From contig NZ_JWLV01000034.1 in assembly GCF_000808535.1 (NCBI RefSeq), positions 310,001-374,000 of the forward strand: 64,000 nt of DNA. The letters are read 5' to 3'. The translations under genes and the position numbers were made by a program. The DNA comes from Vibrio sinaloensis. GTDB lineage: Bacteria; Pseudomonadota; Gammaproteobacteria; Enterobacterales; Vibrionaceae. Below the pieces are notes generated by a model that saw only the letters and a program-made list of their open reading frames with translations, was not told the origin of the DNA and searched no databases. Each line of letters opens with the position of its first letter. Position 1 is the first letter of the stretch. This document shows positions 42,326 through 51,236 of this stretch, piece after piece.

Positions 42326-44758
42326 TTAGTTACAAAAATCAGTAATTTGCACTGTCAGTATGTCCAAATCTTCTTGAGAAGGGCTTTCTTCCCTCACAAG
42401 GCTTTCTTCAATACGCATCAAACAAGCACGCAAAAATGCATCATCTGACTCGCCGATGATCTGTTTGATCTGATTAAACTCCATCAACGCAGCGCTGAAT
42501 TCCTTATTCTCTATTGCCATGAAACACTTGAGCAATACCCCTTCTACGCCCTCACCTTCAGCCTCGTTTTGCGACTTAAGCAAGCTTGGTTTGTACTGGT
42601 ACAGCTTATCTGCGTATGCGAACAGAGCGTCATCGAGATCCGTTTCATCGACAGGCTTAGAGACAATGTAGTCAACGCCTACACCCAACATACGTTCTCT
42701 GGTCTCTTTAAAGACATCCGCTGTACAACCGAAGATTAAGATGTTGGCTTTGCTGTCGTGTAGACCTCGGATAGCCGTTGTGGATTCAACACCGTCCATA
42801 ACGGGCATATGATTGTCCATTAAGACGAGATCATATTCCCCTGTTGCCACCGCATGCACCGCCAGCTCACCATTTTCCACACAATCACAAACAAAACCTT
42901 TGCTGGACATAAAGGTGGTCAGAATGATGGCGTTGGTTCGGTTATCCTCAACAATCAATGCTCTCAACCCGTTGTAGCTCAGTTTTTTATGTTCAGTCAC
43001 TGTGGTTAACGCTGGCTCACAAGACTCCATTTTGAGTTGAACTTCAAAGCAAGAGCCGATGCCGACCTCGCTGGTAAGGTGAATATCGCCATCCATCAGT
43101 TCACACAATTGTTTAACGATAGCAAGACCAAGCCCTGTCCCCCCGAATCTCCGCGTTGTGGATGACTCTGCTTGCTCAAACGGCTTAAAGATTTTTTCTT
43201 GCGACTCTTTGGCTATGCCAATCCCAGTATCTCTCACTCGGATATGTAGATAGTCGACACCATTTGCACGCTTTTCGGTGAAGTAAACTTCAACATATCC
43301 TCTTGAAGTAAACTTGACCGCGTTGGTCAGCAAGTTGAACAAGATTTGTCGTAGACGAGCTTTATCCGAACGATACCAACGACCTTGAGGCACCTCAGAG
43401 ATCACTTTAAATTGCAGACCTTTTTCAGAACACAACGTGAAATAAACGCTGTTGATACTGCCTATGATCGATTCAAGTGGGAATGGCTGGTGCTCCAACT
43501 CAAGATGCCCTTGCTCAATTTTAGAGAAATCCAAGATCTCATTGAGTAAGGTCATCATGTGATCGCCGGATTCATACAGTGTTTTGAGATGCTTGCGCTG
43601 CTCTTCGGTCAAATCCGTTTTTAACAGAATTTGCGCGGTACCCAAGACACCGTTCATAGGAGTGCGAATTTCATGCGATAGCGTGGCTAGAAAGGCACTT
43701 TTGGCTTTGGTCGATGCCTGCGCTTTTACCTTCTCAGCTTCTAGAAAAACGGTTTTTTGATTAAATTTGTCAATGAGGTGTCTGATTTCATCATTGCTGT
43801 CATAAGTAATATCAATGATCCCACCGCGTTTTGAGTCATCGACTTTCTTAGCAATCAACACGATGGGCGCGATAAGAAAGCGATTGATAAGAAGATAGCC
43901 AAGCATGACACACGCCAGCATGATGGGAACAAGTCCCAGCTCGACCTTTCTGACTACATCGTAAACTTGTTCAGCAACCAGACGCTTCGCATTAACTACA
44001 TCCACACTCCAGTTGAAGTCTCCAAAGGTGTGCTGGCTAATGTATATATCGTCCACCAGTTGGAAGTTATGCTCGGTAATTACGTACCCATAGGAGTCTT
44101 TTAGTATTACACCCAACTCATATTCTTCTGCGTGCTTCCTGACAAACGAAACTAAGTTTTCGAGGGATAAATCGACCGTTGCGACGCCAGCAAACACACC
44201 ATCAATATAGTATGGCGATGATGCGGTGATCATTTGCACCTGGGTAAAAGGATCAATATAGACCTGAGACCAGACCGTGGTACCTACTGGTTTATTGACC
44301 ACCGAGGTATACCACGCTTCGTTGTCGTAACCACCCGACTCAGGGTTATCCCATGAATAAACACGATCGACGACGCCATCACCAGCTCGATTGAAGAAGA
44401 TGCTTTTGTATGCCATGTCTTTATCGATAGAACGAGGCACTGGCCAAAGCCCGCCGCTGACGGTCAAACCATCCGTCAGGGAAAAGAGTTTGAAAAGTAG
44501 CTCGGCTTGATGCGATTGCGTTTCATGGTTGCTGCCGATGGTGACGACTGCCTGAAGAATCCCTAGAGAGCTGTTGATTGGCTCTCGAATTTGAGCAGAA
44601 ATCAGCTCGGTTCTAAGATCGAGATTGCGTTCCAACTGCATTCGAGTCGGTGGCTCAACCACCCGATAGCTGATGGTACCAATTAAGGTCACCACGACAG
44701 CAAGATAAAATGCTAAAGCGTAAATGCTTTTCCGTTTGAGCGAATAACTTCTTTCCAT
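42326..44758 (-). CDS. Hybrid sensor histidine kinase with Cache sensor and receiver
   Basis: This 810-residue hybrid kinase has a membrane helix at 12-32, a large periplasmic Cache-type sensor (WYTSVVNKPVGTTVWSQVYI, then VATVDLSL), a second helix near 278-300 and a HAMP domain. HisKA follows with LATLSHEIRTPMNG, then HATPase_c (NLLTNAVKF, DTGIGIA, GTGLGLAI) and a receiver (IVEDN, phospho-Asp in LMDNHMPVMDG, Lys in VSKPVDE). The 90-residue tail is helical like an Hpt domain, but its expected HxLKG reads FNQIKQI, so the phospho-His is missing. The output partner is therefore elsewhere. The ATG at 44758 is preferred over an in-frame TTG at 44764. The ligand is unknown. Confidence 0.9.
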   Translation of the reverse strand: MERSYSLKRKSIYALAFYLAVVVTLIGTISYRVVEPPTRMQLERNLDLRTELISAQIREPINSSLGILQAVVTIGSNHETQSHQAELLFKLFSLTDGLTVSGGLWPVPRSIDKDMAYKSIFFNRAGDGVVDRVYSWDNPESGGYDNEAWYTSVVNKPVGTTVWSQVYIDPFTQVQMITASSPYYIDGVFAGVATVDLSLENLVSFVRKHAEEYELGVILKDSYGYVITEHNFQLVDDIYISQHTFGDFNWSVDVVNAKRLVAEQVYDVVRKVELGLVPIMLACVMLGYLLINRFLIAPIVLIAKKVDDSKRGGIIDITYDSNDEIRHLIDKFNQKTVFLEAEKVKAQASTKAKSAFLATLSHEIRTPMNGVLGTAQILLKTDLTEEQRKHLKTLYESGDHMMTLLNEILDFSKIEQGHLELEHQPFPLESIIGSINSVYFTLCSEKGLQFKVISEVPQGRWYRSDKARLRQILFNLLTNAVKFTSRGYVEVYFTEKRANGVDYLHIRVRDTGIGIAKESQEKIFKPFEQAESSTTRRFGGTGLGLAIVKQLCELMDGDIHLTSEVGIGSCFEVQLKMESCEPALTTVTEHKKLSYNGLRALIVEDNRTNAIILTTFMSSKGFVCDCVENGELAVHAVATGEYDLVLMDNHMPVMDGVESTTAIRGLHDSKANILIFGCTADVFKETRERMLGVGVDYIVSKPVDETDLDDALFAYADKLYQYKPSLLKSQNEAEGEGVEGVLLKCFMAIENKEFSAALMEFNQIKQIIGESDDAFLRACLMRIEESLVREESPSQEDLDILTVQITDFCN

Positions 44759-44872
44759 AACCAACTGAAATTTTGTCGTTTACCAAAAATTATAGTGAAT
44801 AATTGAACCCTTCAACCTTTTTATCGGATAGTGAGCCTGTTACCATGGCGCAATCACTACTCAATCACATTT

Positions 44873-45454
44873 ATGGTATTTACCTTGAGCTTACAAAACC
44901 TTCTTGCTCTTCCTGAGCTTCAAGACAAGCTAATCAATCAAGCTAAAACTCATGGCTTTGTCACGGCGATGGCCACGGCGCCAAACATTCTTCCTCCTGA
45001 AGAGTGGCTCCCGTTTTTATGGGGAGGCGAAGAAGTAGCGCCATTTTCTGATGGTGAGCAATTTGAAACCTATGTTGAATTGATTGTCGCGCTTTGGAAT
45101 GAATACCGCCCTGCACTTCTCAGTAACGAGTGGCAATGGCCGCAAGAGTGCGCATTAGATGAGGAAGAAATCGTCAATGAAGCGACGCGTGATTTCTGTG
45201 AAGGCTTTCTCCAAGGTTGGCAGTTAGCGCGAGATGATTGGGAAACCGTCATGCCAGAAGATAGCGAGGACAGTGCACTGCTCGGTGGCGTATTGCTTTC
45301 ACTGAGTATGCTCTACGACCCAGAGACATCGATTGCCACTCTCGCAGAGCAAGGAATGGAGGGTTTAGAGCAGTTCGAAGAGATCTTTAATTCTGTTCCT
45401 ATGATGTTATGCGGCTTAACCATGCGTGGTGCAGCGCTGACCGAAGAAGCTTAA
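44873..45454 (+). CDS. UPF0149 (YecA/YgfB) family protein
   Basis: This 193-residue cytoplasmic protein has the acidic, helical UPF0149 fold (PPEEWLPFLWGG, FCEGFLQGWQLARDDWE, LLGGVLLSLSMLYDPE). No C-terminal SEC-type zinc motif is present, unlike in YecA proper. The molecular function is not established. The ATG at 44873 gives a length near the family norm; the frame opens at a GTG at 44831 whose extra residues look unrelated. Neither start has a convincing ribosome site, so the start is uncertain. A clear terminator follows. Confidence 0.8.
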   Translation: MVFTLSLQNLLALPELQDKLINQAKTHGFVTAMATAPNILPPEEWLPFLWGGEEVAPFSDGEQFETYVELIVALWNEYRPALLSNEWQWPQECALDEEEIVNEATRDFCEGFLQGWQLARDDWETVMPEDSEDSALLGGVLLSLSMLYDPETSIATLAEQGMEGLEQFEEIFNSVPMMLCGLTMRGAALTEEA

Positions 45455-45463
45455 CCGCTTTTT

Positions 45464-45489
45464 AGCCGCCACACTGTTGGCGGCTTTTT
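45464..45489 (+). terminator. Terminator after the UPF0149 gene
   Basis: The 8-bp stem AGCCGCCA/TGGCGGCT with a 6-nt loop is followed by TTTTC, 9 bp past the stop codon. Confidence 0.9.
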
Positions 45490-45630
45490 CAACTCTAACT
45501 ATTCCGACCGAATAACAAACGCGCTGTTATATTCCTCAAACGACACCAATATCACCATTTTATAAAACAATCATTACAATCCCTTAATTTCTTTGTTAGT
45601 ATCCGCGCCGTTTTTGGTTAACTAATTGTA

Positions 45631-46086
45631 ATGATGCAAATAACAGGGATTTCGCTGAGAAAACGTAGAGTGATGGCGTTATACGTCATTACCGCTTTGC
45701 TATTTCAGCTCTATTTGCTCGCCACACTGTCGCTTAACCCGTCACAAGTCCACAACAATAACTGGCTAGCGCAAGCGCAGGGAGAGAGAGTCTTACTCTG
45801 TACCGCTGAAGGCTTTAAATGGGTAGACATCAACGAACTGATCGAAGATAACAACAGTACAACGCTCGATAGCAACGAGATACATGATCCGCTCAAGTTC
45901 AGTTGTCCGCTATTGGACGTATGTCAGTTGGTGATTCTCATCGCCGCATTAGTGTTGGTGGCTTTGACTCAGTGGCTCTGTCGTACCAAAGCTAACTCTA
46001 ACCCTCCTTTGCTGATGCTCTGTCAACAAAGGCTCTACCTTTCGCTCGCACCTAAACAATCACCACCACAAGCTTTCCTTGCTTAA
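45631..46086 (+). CDS. DUF2607-like small membrane protein
   Basis: This 151-residue protein has a membrane segment near residues 15-33 (VMALYVITALLFQLYLLATL), a short exported loop and a second hydrophobic stretch (LVILIAALVLVALTQWL). It is similar to the Vibrio DUF2607 proteins that precede PCu(A)C copper chaperones. A role in copper handling is inferred only from the neighbouring gene 128 bp downstream. There is no metal-binding motif beyond a few Cys residues. Confidence 0.7.
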   Translation: MMQITGISLRKRRVMALYVITALLFQLYLLATLSLNPSQVHNNNWLAQAQGERVLLCTAEGFKWVDINELIEDNNSTTLDSNEIHDPLKFSCPLLDVCQLVILIAALVLVALTQWLCRTKANSNPPLLMLCQQRLYLSLAPKQSPPQAFLA

Positions 46087-46214
46087 TCAGCCTTATAGGC
46101 AACCATCAATCCATTTTCGAACAACGCAGATCTAATACAACAACCCTGTGTCGTTCCGTGCGCGTCCGCTAACTATCAGGATGCGACACCCAAAATTAAA
46201 ACAAAGGAAAGTCC

Positions 46215-46679
46215 ATGTTTAATAAACATATCGCTCAACTCTTCGTCCTCGTCGCGACACTATTCAGCACTCAACTGTTCGCCCACGAATACACCGCTAA
46301 CAGCATGCAAATCGACCACCCATGGAGCCGTGAGGCGCCGCCGAATGCAACGGTCATTGCTGGTTTTTTCCAGTTCAAGAATCTAGCGAGCGAAGACGAT
46401 TATCTCATTAGCGCTTCGACACCAATCTCTGATCACGTCGAGATCCACACTCATGAAATGGCGGACGGCGTCATGAAAATGAAGAAAATTGATAGTGTAC
46501 GCATCGGTAGTATGACGACGGTAATGTTTGAGCCAGGTGGTTATCACCTTATGATCTTTAACCCTAAGCAGTCATACAAGCAAGGTGACCGATTCCCAAT
46601 GACTTTGCAGTTTAAACATGCAGGTAAGGTTGAAGTCGAACTAGCGGTGGAAGCGAACGGACACGTACACTCCCATTAA
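46215..46679 (+). CDS. Periplasmic copper chaperone PCu(A)C family
   Basis: This 154-residue protein has a signal peptide (IAQLFVLVATLFSTQLFAHE) and the PCu(A)C copper-binding signature: HVEIHTHEM, then MKMKK, then GGYHLMIF. His and Met ligands are spaced as in the H(M)X10MX21HXM motif. It should deliver Cu(I) to the CuA site of cytochrome oxidase or buffer periplasmic copper. GGAAA lies before the ATG. A bidirectional terminator separates it from the convergent operon downstream. Confidence 0.93.
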   Translation: MFNKHIAQLFVLVATLFSTQLFAHEYTANSMQIDHPWSREAPPNATVIAGFFQFKNLASEDDYLISASTPISDHVEIHTHEMADGVMKMKKIDSVRIGSMTTVMFEPGGYHLMIFNPKQSYKQGDRFPMTLQFKHAGKVEVELAVEANGHVHSH

Positions 46680-46681
46680 CG

Positions 46682-46713
46682 AAAAAGCCCCTTAGCGCTG
46701 ATTCTAAGGGGCT
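46682..46713. terminator. Terminator shared by convergent genes
   Basis: The 10-bp stem AGCCCCTTAG/CTAAGGGGCT has a T-run (TTTTT) on the minus strand. It lies between the copper chaperone and the glutathionylspermidine synthase-like gene. Confidence 0.85.
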
Positions 46714-46731
46714 AATCACTTTACATCTAGA

Positions 46732-47895
46732 CTACAAAATCACGTGAGGAATGTAGCGCGCCATATCTTGGGTGACTAATGACTCATCTTCTCGAATTGA
46801 AATGCCCGCCGCACGATCATTGACTAACCAACTGCCAACTAGGGTGTAGTTGTCACCAAACTTTGGCAACGGTGCGTATTGCTGCACAATCGATAAGTCC
46901 GATTGGTAAGGCCCGTCCGTCTTAACCATTGAGCGCCCCTCTCTAACTATCTCGATGTTCGCCCCCTCGCGGGAAAACAGCGGTTTAATCACGTAGTCTT
47001 TAAGTGTTGCCGCCTTGGCATCGTCACTAAAATAGGCTGGTAGCAAATTAGGATGGCCTTCAAACTCTTGCCACAGTAAGGGCAGCAAGGCTTTGTTGGA
47101 TAGAATGGACTTCCACATTGGCTCTAGCCAGTTCACGTTCGCCGTCGCTAAATGAACCGAATACGGATCCTCAAACATAAACTCCCAAGGGTAGAGTTTG
47201 AACATCCAACGAATTTCGCGATCATGACTGTCAACAAAATGGCCTTGTCGGCTGACGCCAATATCTTCGACGTAAACAAAGGCCGTTTGCAAGCCCGCCT
47301 CCTTGGCACAATCTTCTAGGTATTGAACCGTGCCCTTATCTTCTTCGGTGTATTTGCAGCAACTAAAGTGCAGTACCTGACCTGGTTGCAAGGTCGAGAT
47401 CTCTTTAAAGCGTTCGATAAGATAGTCTTGTAGGATATTAAACTGATCGGCGTTTCGAGCCATTACCCCTTGATTGACCACATCTTCCAACCAGACCCAT
47501 TGCCAAAACGCGGTTTCGAACAAACTTGTTGGCGTATCGGCATTATTTTCATACAGCTTGGCTGGGCCGCTACCGTTATAAGCGAAATCCAATCGAGAAT
47601 AGAGCGATGGTTCATTACGTAGCCACGAGGCTCTCACTTGATCCCACATAGCTTCTGGGATCGCGCATCGTCGCATCAACTGCTCATCACGAAGTACTTT
47701 GTCGACGATGGATAAGCACATTTGATGGATTTCTTCCGTCGGCGCTTCAAGATCGTGTTCGATCTGCTGCAAATTAAATTGATAGAACGCAGACTCATCC
47801 CAATACGGTTTATCGTACATCGAATGAAAGCCAAACCCGTACCTTTGCGCGAGGGCTTTCCAGTCTGGTCGCTCTTTGATTTCTCGGCGTAACAT
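46732..47895 (-). CDS. Glutathionylspermidine synthase-like ATP-grasp (YjfC/YgiC type)
   Basis: This 387-residue protein, the same length as E. coli YjfC, has the C-terminal synthetase domain of glutathionylspermidine synthase without the amidase domain. Landmarks are PSLYSRLDFAYNGSGPAKLY, ENNADTPTSLFE, WMFKLYPWEFMF and PLFSREGANIEI, with YTLVGSWLVNDRAAGISIRE near the end. ATP-grasp enzymes of this type form peptide-like bonds between a carboxylate and an amine; the true substrate is unknown. It is the last gene of a four-gene operon with a channel, DUF350 and DUF1190, 2 bp after the DUF1190 stop. Confidence 0.9.
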   Translation of the reverse strand: MLRREIKERPDWKALAQRYGFGFHSMYDKPYWDESAFYQFNLQQIEHDLEAPTEEIHQMCLSIVDKVLRDEQLMRRCAIPEAMWDQVRASWLRNEPSLYSRLDFAYNGSGPAKLYENNADTPTSLFETAFWQWVWLEDVVNQGVMARNADQFNILQDYLIERFKEISTLQPGQVLHFSCCKYTEEDKGTVQYLEDCAKEAGLQTAFVYVEDIGVSRQGHFVDSHDREIRWMFKLYPWEFMFEDPYSVHLATANVNWLEPMWKSILSNKALLPLLWQEFEGHPNLLPAYFSDDAKAATLKDYVIKPLFSREGANIEIVREGRSMVKTDGPYQSDLSIVQQYAPLPKFGDNYTLVGSWLVNDRAAGISIREDESLVTQDMARYIPHVIL

Positions 47896-47897
47896 GG

Positions 47898-48458
47898 TTA
47901 ACCGCCGCGACTGGATGACACGGCTTTGCCAAACCCACCACGTGACATCACGCTGCCGATTGTGCCTCCCCCTTTTTTCAAACTCGTACTGGCAAGAGTA
48001 ACTGGGGTGATTCTGTGAGAGCCAAAAAACTGCCCGCTGCCTGAGTAATACCCTTTTTTGTAACGGTACATAGGTTGCGAGTAGTAACGTTTTTTGTAGC
48101 CATCAAAATCGTCGAGATCGGTTGAATAATAGTAACCGCCCATACGGGGGATGTACGAAAAGTAGCGAGAGCTGTAATAACAATCATCTTCACGAAAATC
48201 GTATTCACACTCACGCTCGGTTTTGTACTTAGGCCCTGTACGCTCTGCTTCCGCCACCGCCTCTTGATAAGCGAGCTCACACTCCTCTGCTTGCTCGGGG
48301 TTATTGTTCTTACACTCGTTGCTATCGAGGTAAATCGCTCCTTCTGTCTTAGACTCGTATTGAGAAAAAACCATAAAGGTCCCGAACATCACAAACGGAA
48401 AGGCTTTTCCAATCGCCTTTTCCATTGATGGACGTTGAACATTAGAACTGCGTTTCAT
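47898..48458 (-). CDS. DUF1190 (YgiB/YjfM) family protein
   Basis: This 186-residue protein carries the DUF1190 pattern (DSNECKNNNPEQAEECELAY, then YKTERECEYDFREDDCYY) and a Tyr/Gly/Ser-rich C-terminus. Conserved Cys and acidic residues suggest an extracytoplasmic, disulphide-bearing protein. The hydrophobic segment FPFVMFGTFMVF near the N-terminus may anchor it. The ATG at 48458 follows AGGAGG with a 4-nt spacer. DUF1190 genes are usually linked to the YjfC-type synthase, as here. Confidence 0.87.
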   Translation of the reverse strand: MKRSSNVQRPSMEKAIGKAFPFVMFGTFMVFSQYESKTEGAIYLDSNECKNNNPEQAEECELAYQEAVAEAERTGPKYKTERECEYDFREDDCYYSSRYFSYIPRMGGYYYSTDLDDFDGYKKRYYSQPMYRYKKGYYSGSGQFFGSHRITPVTLASTSLKKGGGTIGSVMSRGGFGKAVSSSRGG

Positions 48459-48466
48459 CATGCCTC

Positions 48467-48883
48467 CTAGTAAGACATACACGCAGCGTTCAAAACGCCA
48501 ATCGATACAGAGACTGTCGCCAAAACAATACCTGCTGGCAGCTCGTCATTCTCGACACGCTCAGCAATTTTCGGCACTAAAACAAAGCGTACGAGACCAA
48601 AAGCGATCATTTGAGCGAACATGGCAACCAATCCCCAAACAGCAAAATCTAAAATGCTGACCGAGTTTTTAGCAGCGCCCGCAATGGCTAAACAGTAACC
48701 AAGAAATGCACCGCTTAAGGCGACCGCTGCGGTCGTGTTTTGTTGTTCTTTAATCAGAGTCCACTCATCGTATGGAGTAAGACGAACATAGATAAACTTA
48801 AACGCGATCACGAATACGATCGATAATCCAAAGTACAACACAAAGTTTGGGAAGCCCGACAACAGGCCTGCTAACAGTTCCAT
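48467..48883 (-). CDS. DUF350 (YjfL) inner-membrane protein
   Basis: This 138-residue protein has about four membrane helices (FVLYFGLSIVFVIAFKFIYV, VALSGAFLGYCLAIAGAA, LVAMFAQMIAFGLVRFVLV, GIVLATVSVSIGVLNAACM). DUF350 proteins have no assigned activity. The ATG overlaps the channel gene's TAA (TAATG), showing tight coupling. It is the second gene of the operon. Confidence 0.88.
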   Translation of the reverse strand: MELLAGLLSGFPNFVLYFGLSIVFVIAFKFIYVRLTPYDEWTLIKEQQNTTAAVALSGAFLGYCLAIAGAAKNSVSILDFAVWGLVAMFAQMIAFGLVRFVLVPKIAERVENDELPAGIVLATVSVSIGVLNAACMSY

Positions 48884-49932
48884 TATTTTTCCTTATGCAT
48901 GGAAGACCAATTGAACGAGTCAATCCGTTCATCGGCGATATAGAAGAGTTTGCTACCAGCTGGAATTGAGCGGTCGAGATCAGGATTCAGCTCTATTCCC
49001 TGCCCAACATCGAATGCGATCAAAGTCGCTTGGTAGTGTTTTTTAATGAAGCTAAAGACTTGCTCAACCTTAGCCGTGGACTGATCTTGCGGGTATATCG
49101 TCGAGTACTGAGTCATACCTCGAGTTGAAGCAAGCAGCTCTTGATGCAAAGCACTCGATCCAGGATCTACCGCCGCTTTGGCGAGCATCTCAGCACCAAC
49201 CGCTGGAATACACTCTGCTTTAGGGCAATGCTGACTCAACAAGTGACCCAATGCTTCATCCTTAAAGTAAGCCAGCAGGTGAGCATCAGGATTGATATTC
49301 GCACAATAAAGTGAGGCCGATAAGGTGATATCGTCTTCCAAATTATCCACGATTATGCAACTTGCACCTTCCACATGGGCCATTTCCATTTGTTGGCTGT
49401 CTGTGTAACTGGTCACCTTAACGAATTGGATTTCGCCAGGTAGCGGGTTTTCGATGTCGGAGCGACTACAAAGCACAATGGGTCGTTTCCCTTCCTCTTC
49501 GTGTTGCAACATCCGAATAAGGTGGATGGTACGAGCGTTATTCCAACCCAACAATAAAATATGATTTTCCACGCGAACCCTCCGCTTACCTAAAATACCT
49601 GCACGCCAATATTCAATCGCGCCACTTGCTACACGTCCCAGTAAAGCAGCAAAAAGACTTAAACCACCAGGGATAACGAATAACACAACAATCCACTTAC
49701 CTAGGTTACTACTTGGCGATAGGTCACCATAGCCCACCGTCGAGGCTGTTACCATGAGGTAGTAAACGAAGGTCGCAATATCTTGTGTGAGAGCCTGCTC
49801 ACCGGCCAGTTTGAGCATTACCCACGAGAGAGCAACATACACCAAACTCAATATAATTAAGTTTCGGTTACTCAAGTGAAAGACATGCGACTTGAACCAT
49901 TTCTTTACCAATAACCAAACGGTCATAATCAC
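48883..49932 (-). CDS. Potassium-channel-like protein with RCK domain
   Basis: This 349-residue protein has three hydrophobic stretches at its N-terminus: LIILSLVYVALSWVMLKLAG, the pore helix FVYYLMVTASTVGYGDLSPS with the selectivity filter TVGYGD, and a third helix near KWIVVLFVIPGGLSLFAALL. A cytoplasmic RCK/TrkA-N domain follows (ENHILLLGWNNARTIHLIRM). It should conduct potassium or another cation, gated by a ligand on the RCK domain. It is first in the four-gene operon, a pattern recalling the E. coli yjfLMC group, which lacks the channel. Confidence 0.9.
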   Translation of the reverse strand: MIMTVWLLVKKWFKSHVFHLSNRNLIILSLVYVALSWVMLKLAGEQALTQDIATFVYYLMVTASTVGYGDLSPSSNLGKWIVVLFVIPGGLSLFAALLGRVASGAIEYWRAGILGKRRVRVENHILLLGWNNARTIHLIRMLQHEEEGKRPIVLCSRSDIENPLPGEIQFVKVTSYTDSQQMEMAHVEGASCIIVDNLEDDITLSASLYCANINPDAHLLAYFKDEALGHLLSQHCPKAECIPAVGAEMLAKAAVDPGSSALHQELLASTRGMTQYSTIYPQDQSTAKVEQVFSFIKKHYQATLIAFDVGQGIELNPDLDRSIPAGSKLFYIADERIDSFNWSSMHKEK

Positions 49933-49982
49933 ACCACTTCAATTAATTTCGACAGTGAATATAAAGTAAAAAACAGATACAA

Positions 49983-50009
49983 AAAAACCAGCCAAATCAG
50001 CTGGTTTTT
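49983..50009 (-). terminator. Terminator after nadA
   Basis: AAAAACCAGC/GCTGGTTTTT with a 7-nt loop is flanked by A and T runs, 23 bp past the nadA stop. Confidence 0.9.
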
Positions 50010-50032
50010 AAAATGTGATGCCAATCACCTAA

Positions 50033-51094
50033 TTACGCATTTCCTTTGACTTGCATATTCAGTTGCTCGGCAAAGTCTAGCATTCTGTTTAGTGGAATCA
50101 ATGACTTAACACGCAGTTCTTCATCAACAAAGATTTCGTGCTCTTCTCCGCCATCTCGCAGTGCTGCTTCGATCGCTTTCAAGCCATTCATAGCCATCCA
50201 TGGACAATGGGCACAACTACGACATGTCGCGCCTGCTCCCGCAGTAGGGGCTTCAATCAGTTCTTTCTCTGGTACTAATTGTTGCATCTTAAAGAAGATG
50301 CCTTTGTCGGTCGCAACGATCATCTGTTGATGAGGCAGCTCTTTCGCCGCTTTAATCAGCTGGCTTGTTGAGCCGACTGCGTCTGCAAGTTCTACAACGC
50401 TCGCGGGTGACTCAGGGTGAACAAGAATAGCCGCGTCTGGGTAGACAGACTTCATCTTGCGTAGAGCGTCCGCTGAAAACTCATCGTGAACGATACACTC
50501 GCCTTGCCATAGCAACATATCTGCGCCAGTTTTATTCGAGATGTAAGAACCTAGATGGCGGTCAGGACCCCAAATAATCGGCTTATCTTCTGCATCCAAA
50601 TGTTCAACAATTTCAAGCGCAATGCTAGAGGTCACAACCCAATCTGCGCGAGCTTTTACCGCCGCTGAAGTGTTCGCGTAAACCACAACAGTATGATCTG
50701 GATGTGCGTCACAGAACTCGGTGAACTTATCTGCAGGACAACCCAAATCGAGCGAACACTCTGCTTCCAGTGTTGGCATCAAAATGCGTTTTTCTGGCGT
50801 CAGGATCTTTGCAGACTCACCCATAAAGCGAACCCCACCGATGATCAGTGTGCTTGCAGGGTGTCGATTGCCAAACTTCGCCATCTCTAACGAGTCACCA
50901 ACGAAACCACCCGTCTCTTCTGCAAGGGCTTGGATCTCTGGATCCGTGTAATAGTGGGCAATTAAAACCGCGTCTTTCTCTTTCAGAAGCTTTTTAATGT
51001 TCGCAATATAGGCTTGTTTTTCATCTTCTGTTAGAGGGACTGGTTTTGGAGGAAATGGGTATACAGTATCGATTTTATCTAAAATGTGGCTCAT
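50033..51094 (-). CDS. nadA: Quinolinate synthase A
   Basis: This [4Fe-4S] enzyme (353 residues) condenses iminoaspartate with dihydroxyacetone phosphate to quinolinate in de novo NAD synthesis. Family motifs are visible: [51 protein letters not shown] and VHPESP. Cluster cysteines lie in [11 protein letters not shown] and [12 protein letters not shown]. The ATG at 51094 matches the usual N-terminus ([18 protein letters not shown]); the frame extends 16 codons upstream without support. Vibrio genomes typically carry it directly after cpoB, as here. Confidence 0.96.
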   Translation of the reverse strand: MSHILDKIDTVYPFPPKPVPLTEDEKQAYIANIKKLLKEKDAVLIAHYYTDPEIQALAEETGGFVGDSLEMAKFGNRHPASTLIIGGVRFMGESAKILTPEKRILMPTLEAECSLDLGCPADKFTEFCDAHPDHTVVVYANTSAAVKARADWVVTSSIALEIVEHLDAEDKPIIWGPDRHLGSYISNKTGADMLLWQGECIVHDEFSADALRKMKSVYPDAAILVHPESPASVVELADAVGSTSQLIKAAKELPHQQMIVATDKGIFFKMQQLVPEKELIEAPTAGAGATCRSCAHCPWMAMNGLKAIEAALRDGGEEHEIFVDEELRVKSLIPLNRMLDFAEQLNMQVKGNA

Positions 51095-51192
51095 TGCTCT
51101 TGCTCTACGCAACTTCCAGTAATCCGAGTATTGTAACCTCAACCGAATCCAAGATGCCAGTACCGCCTGGAATTACTTATTGCGCAAGCAAC

Positions 51193-51219
51193 AAAAAAGG
51201 AGTGCATCCACTCCTTTTT
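51193..51219 (-). terminator. Terminator of the tol-pal operon
   Basis: The stem AAAAAGGAGTG/CACTCCTTTTT with loop CATC, followed by TTTTTT on the minus strand, lies 17 bp after the cpoB stop. Confidence 0.92.
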
Positions 51220-51236
51220 CAGTTATTACATCATGC

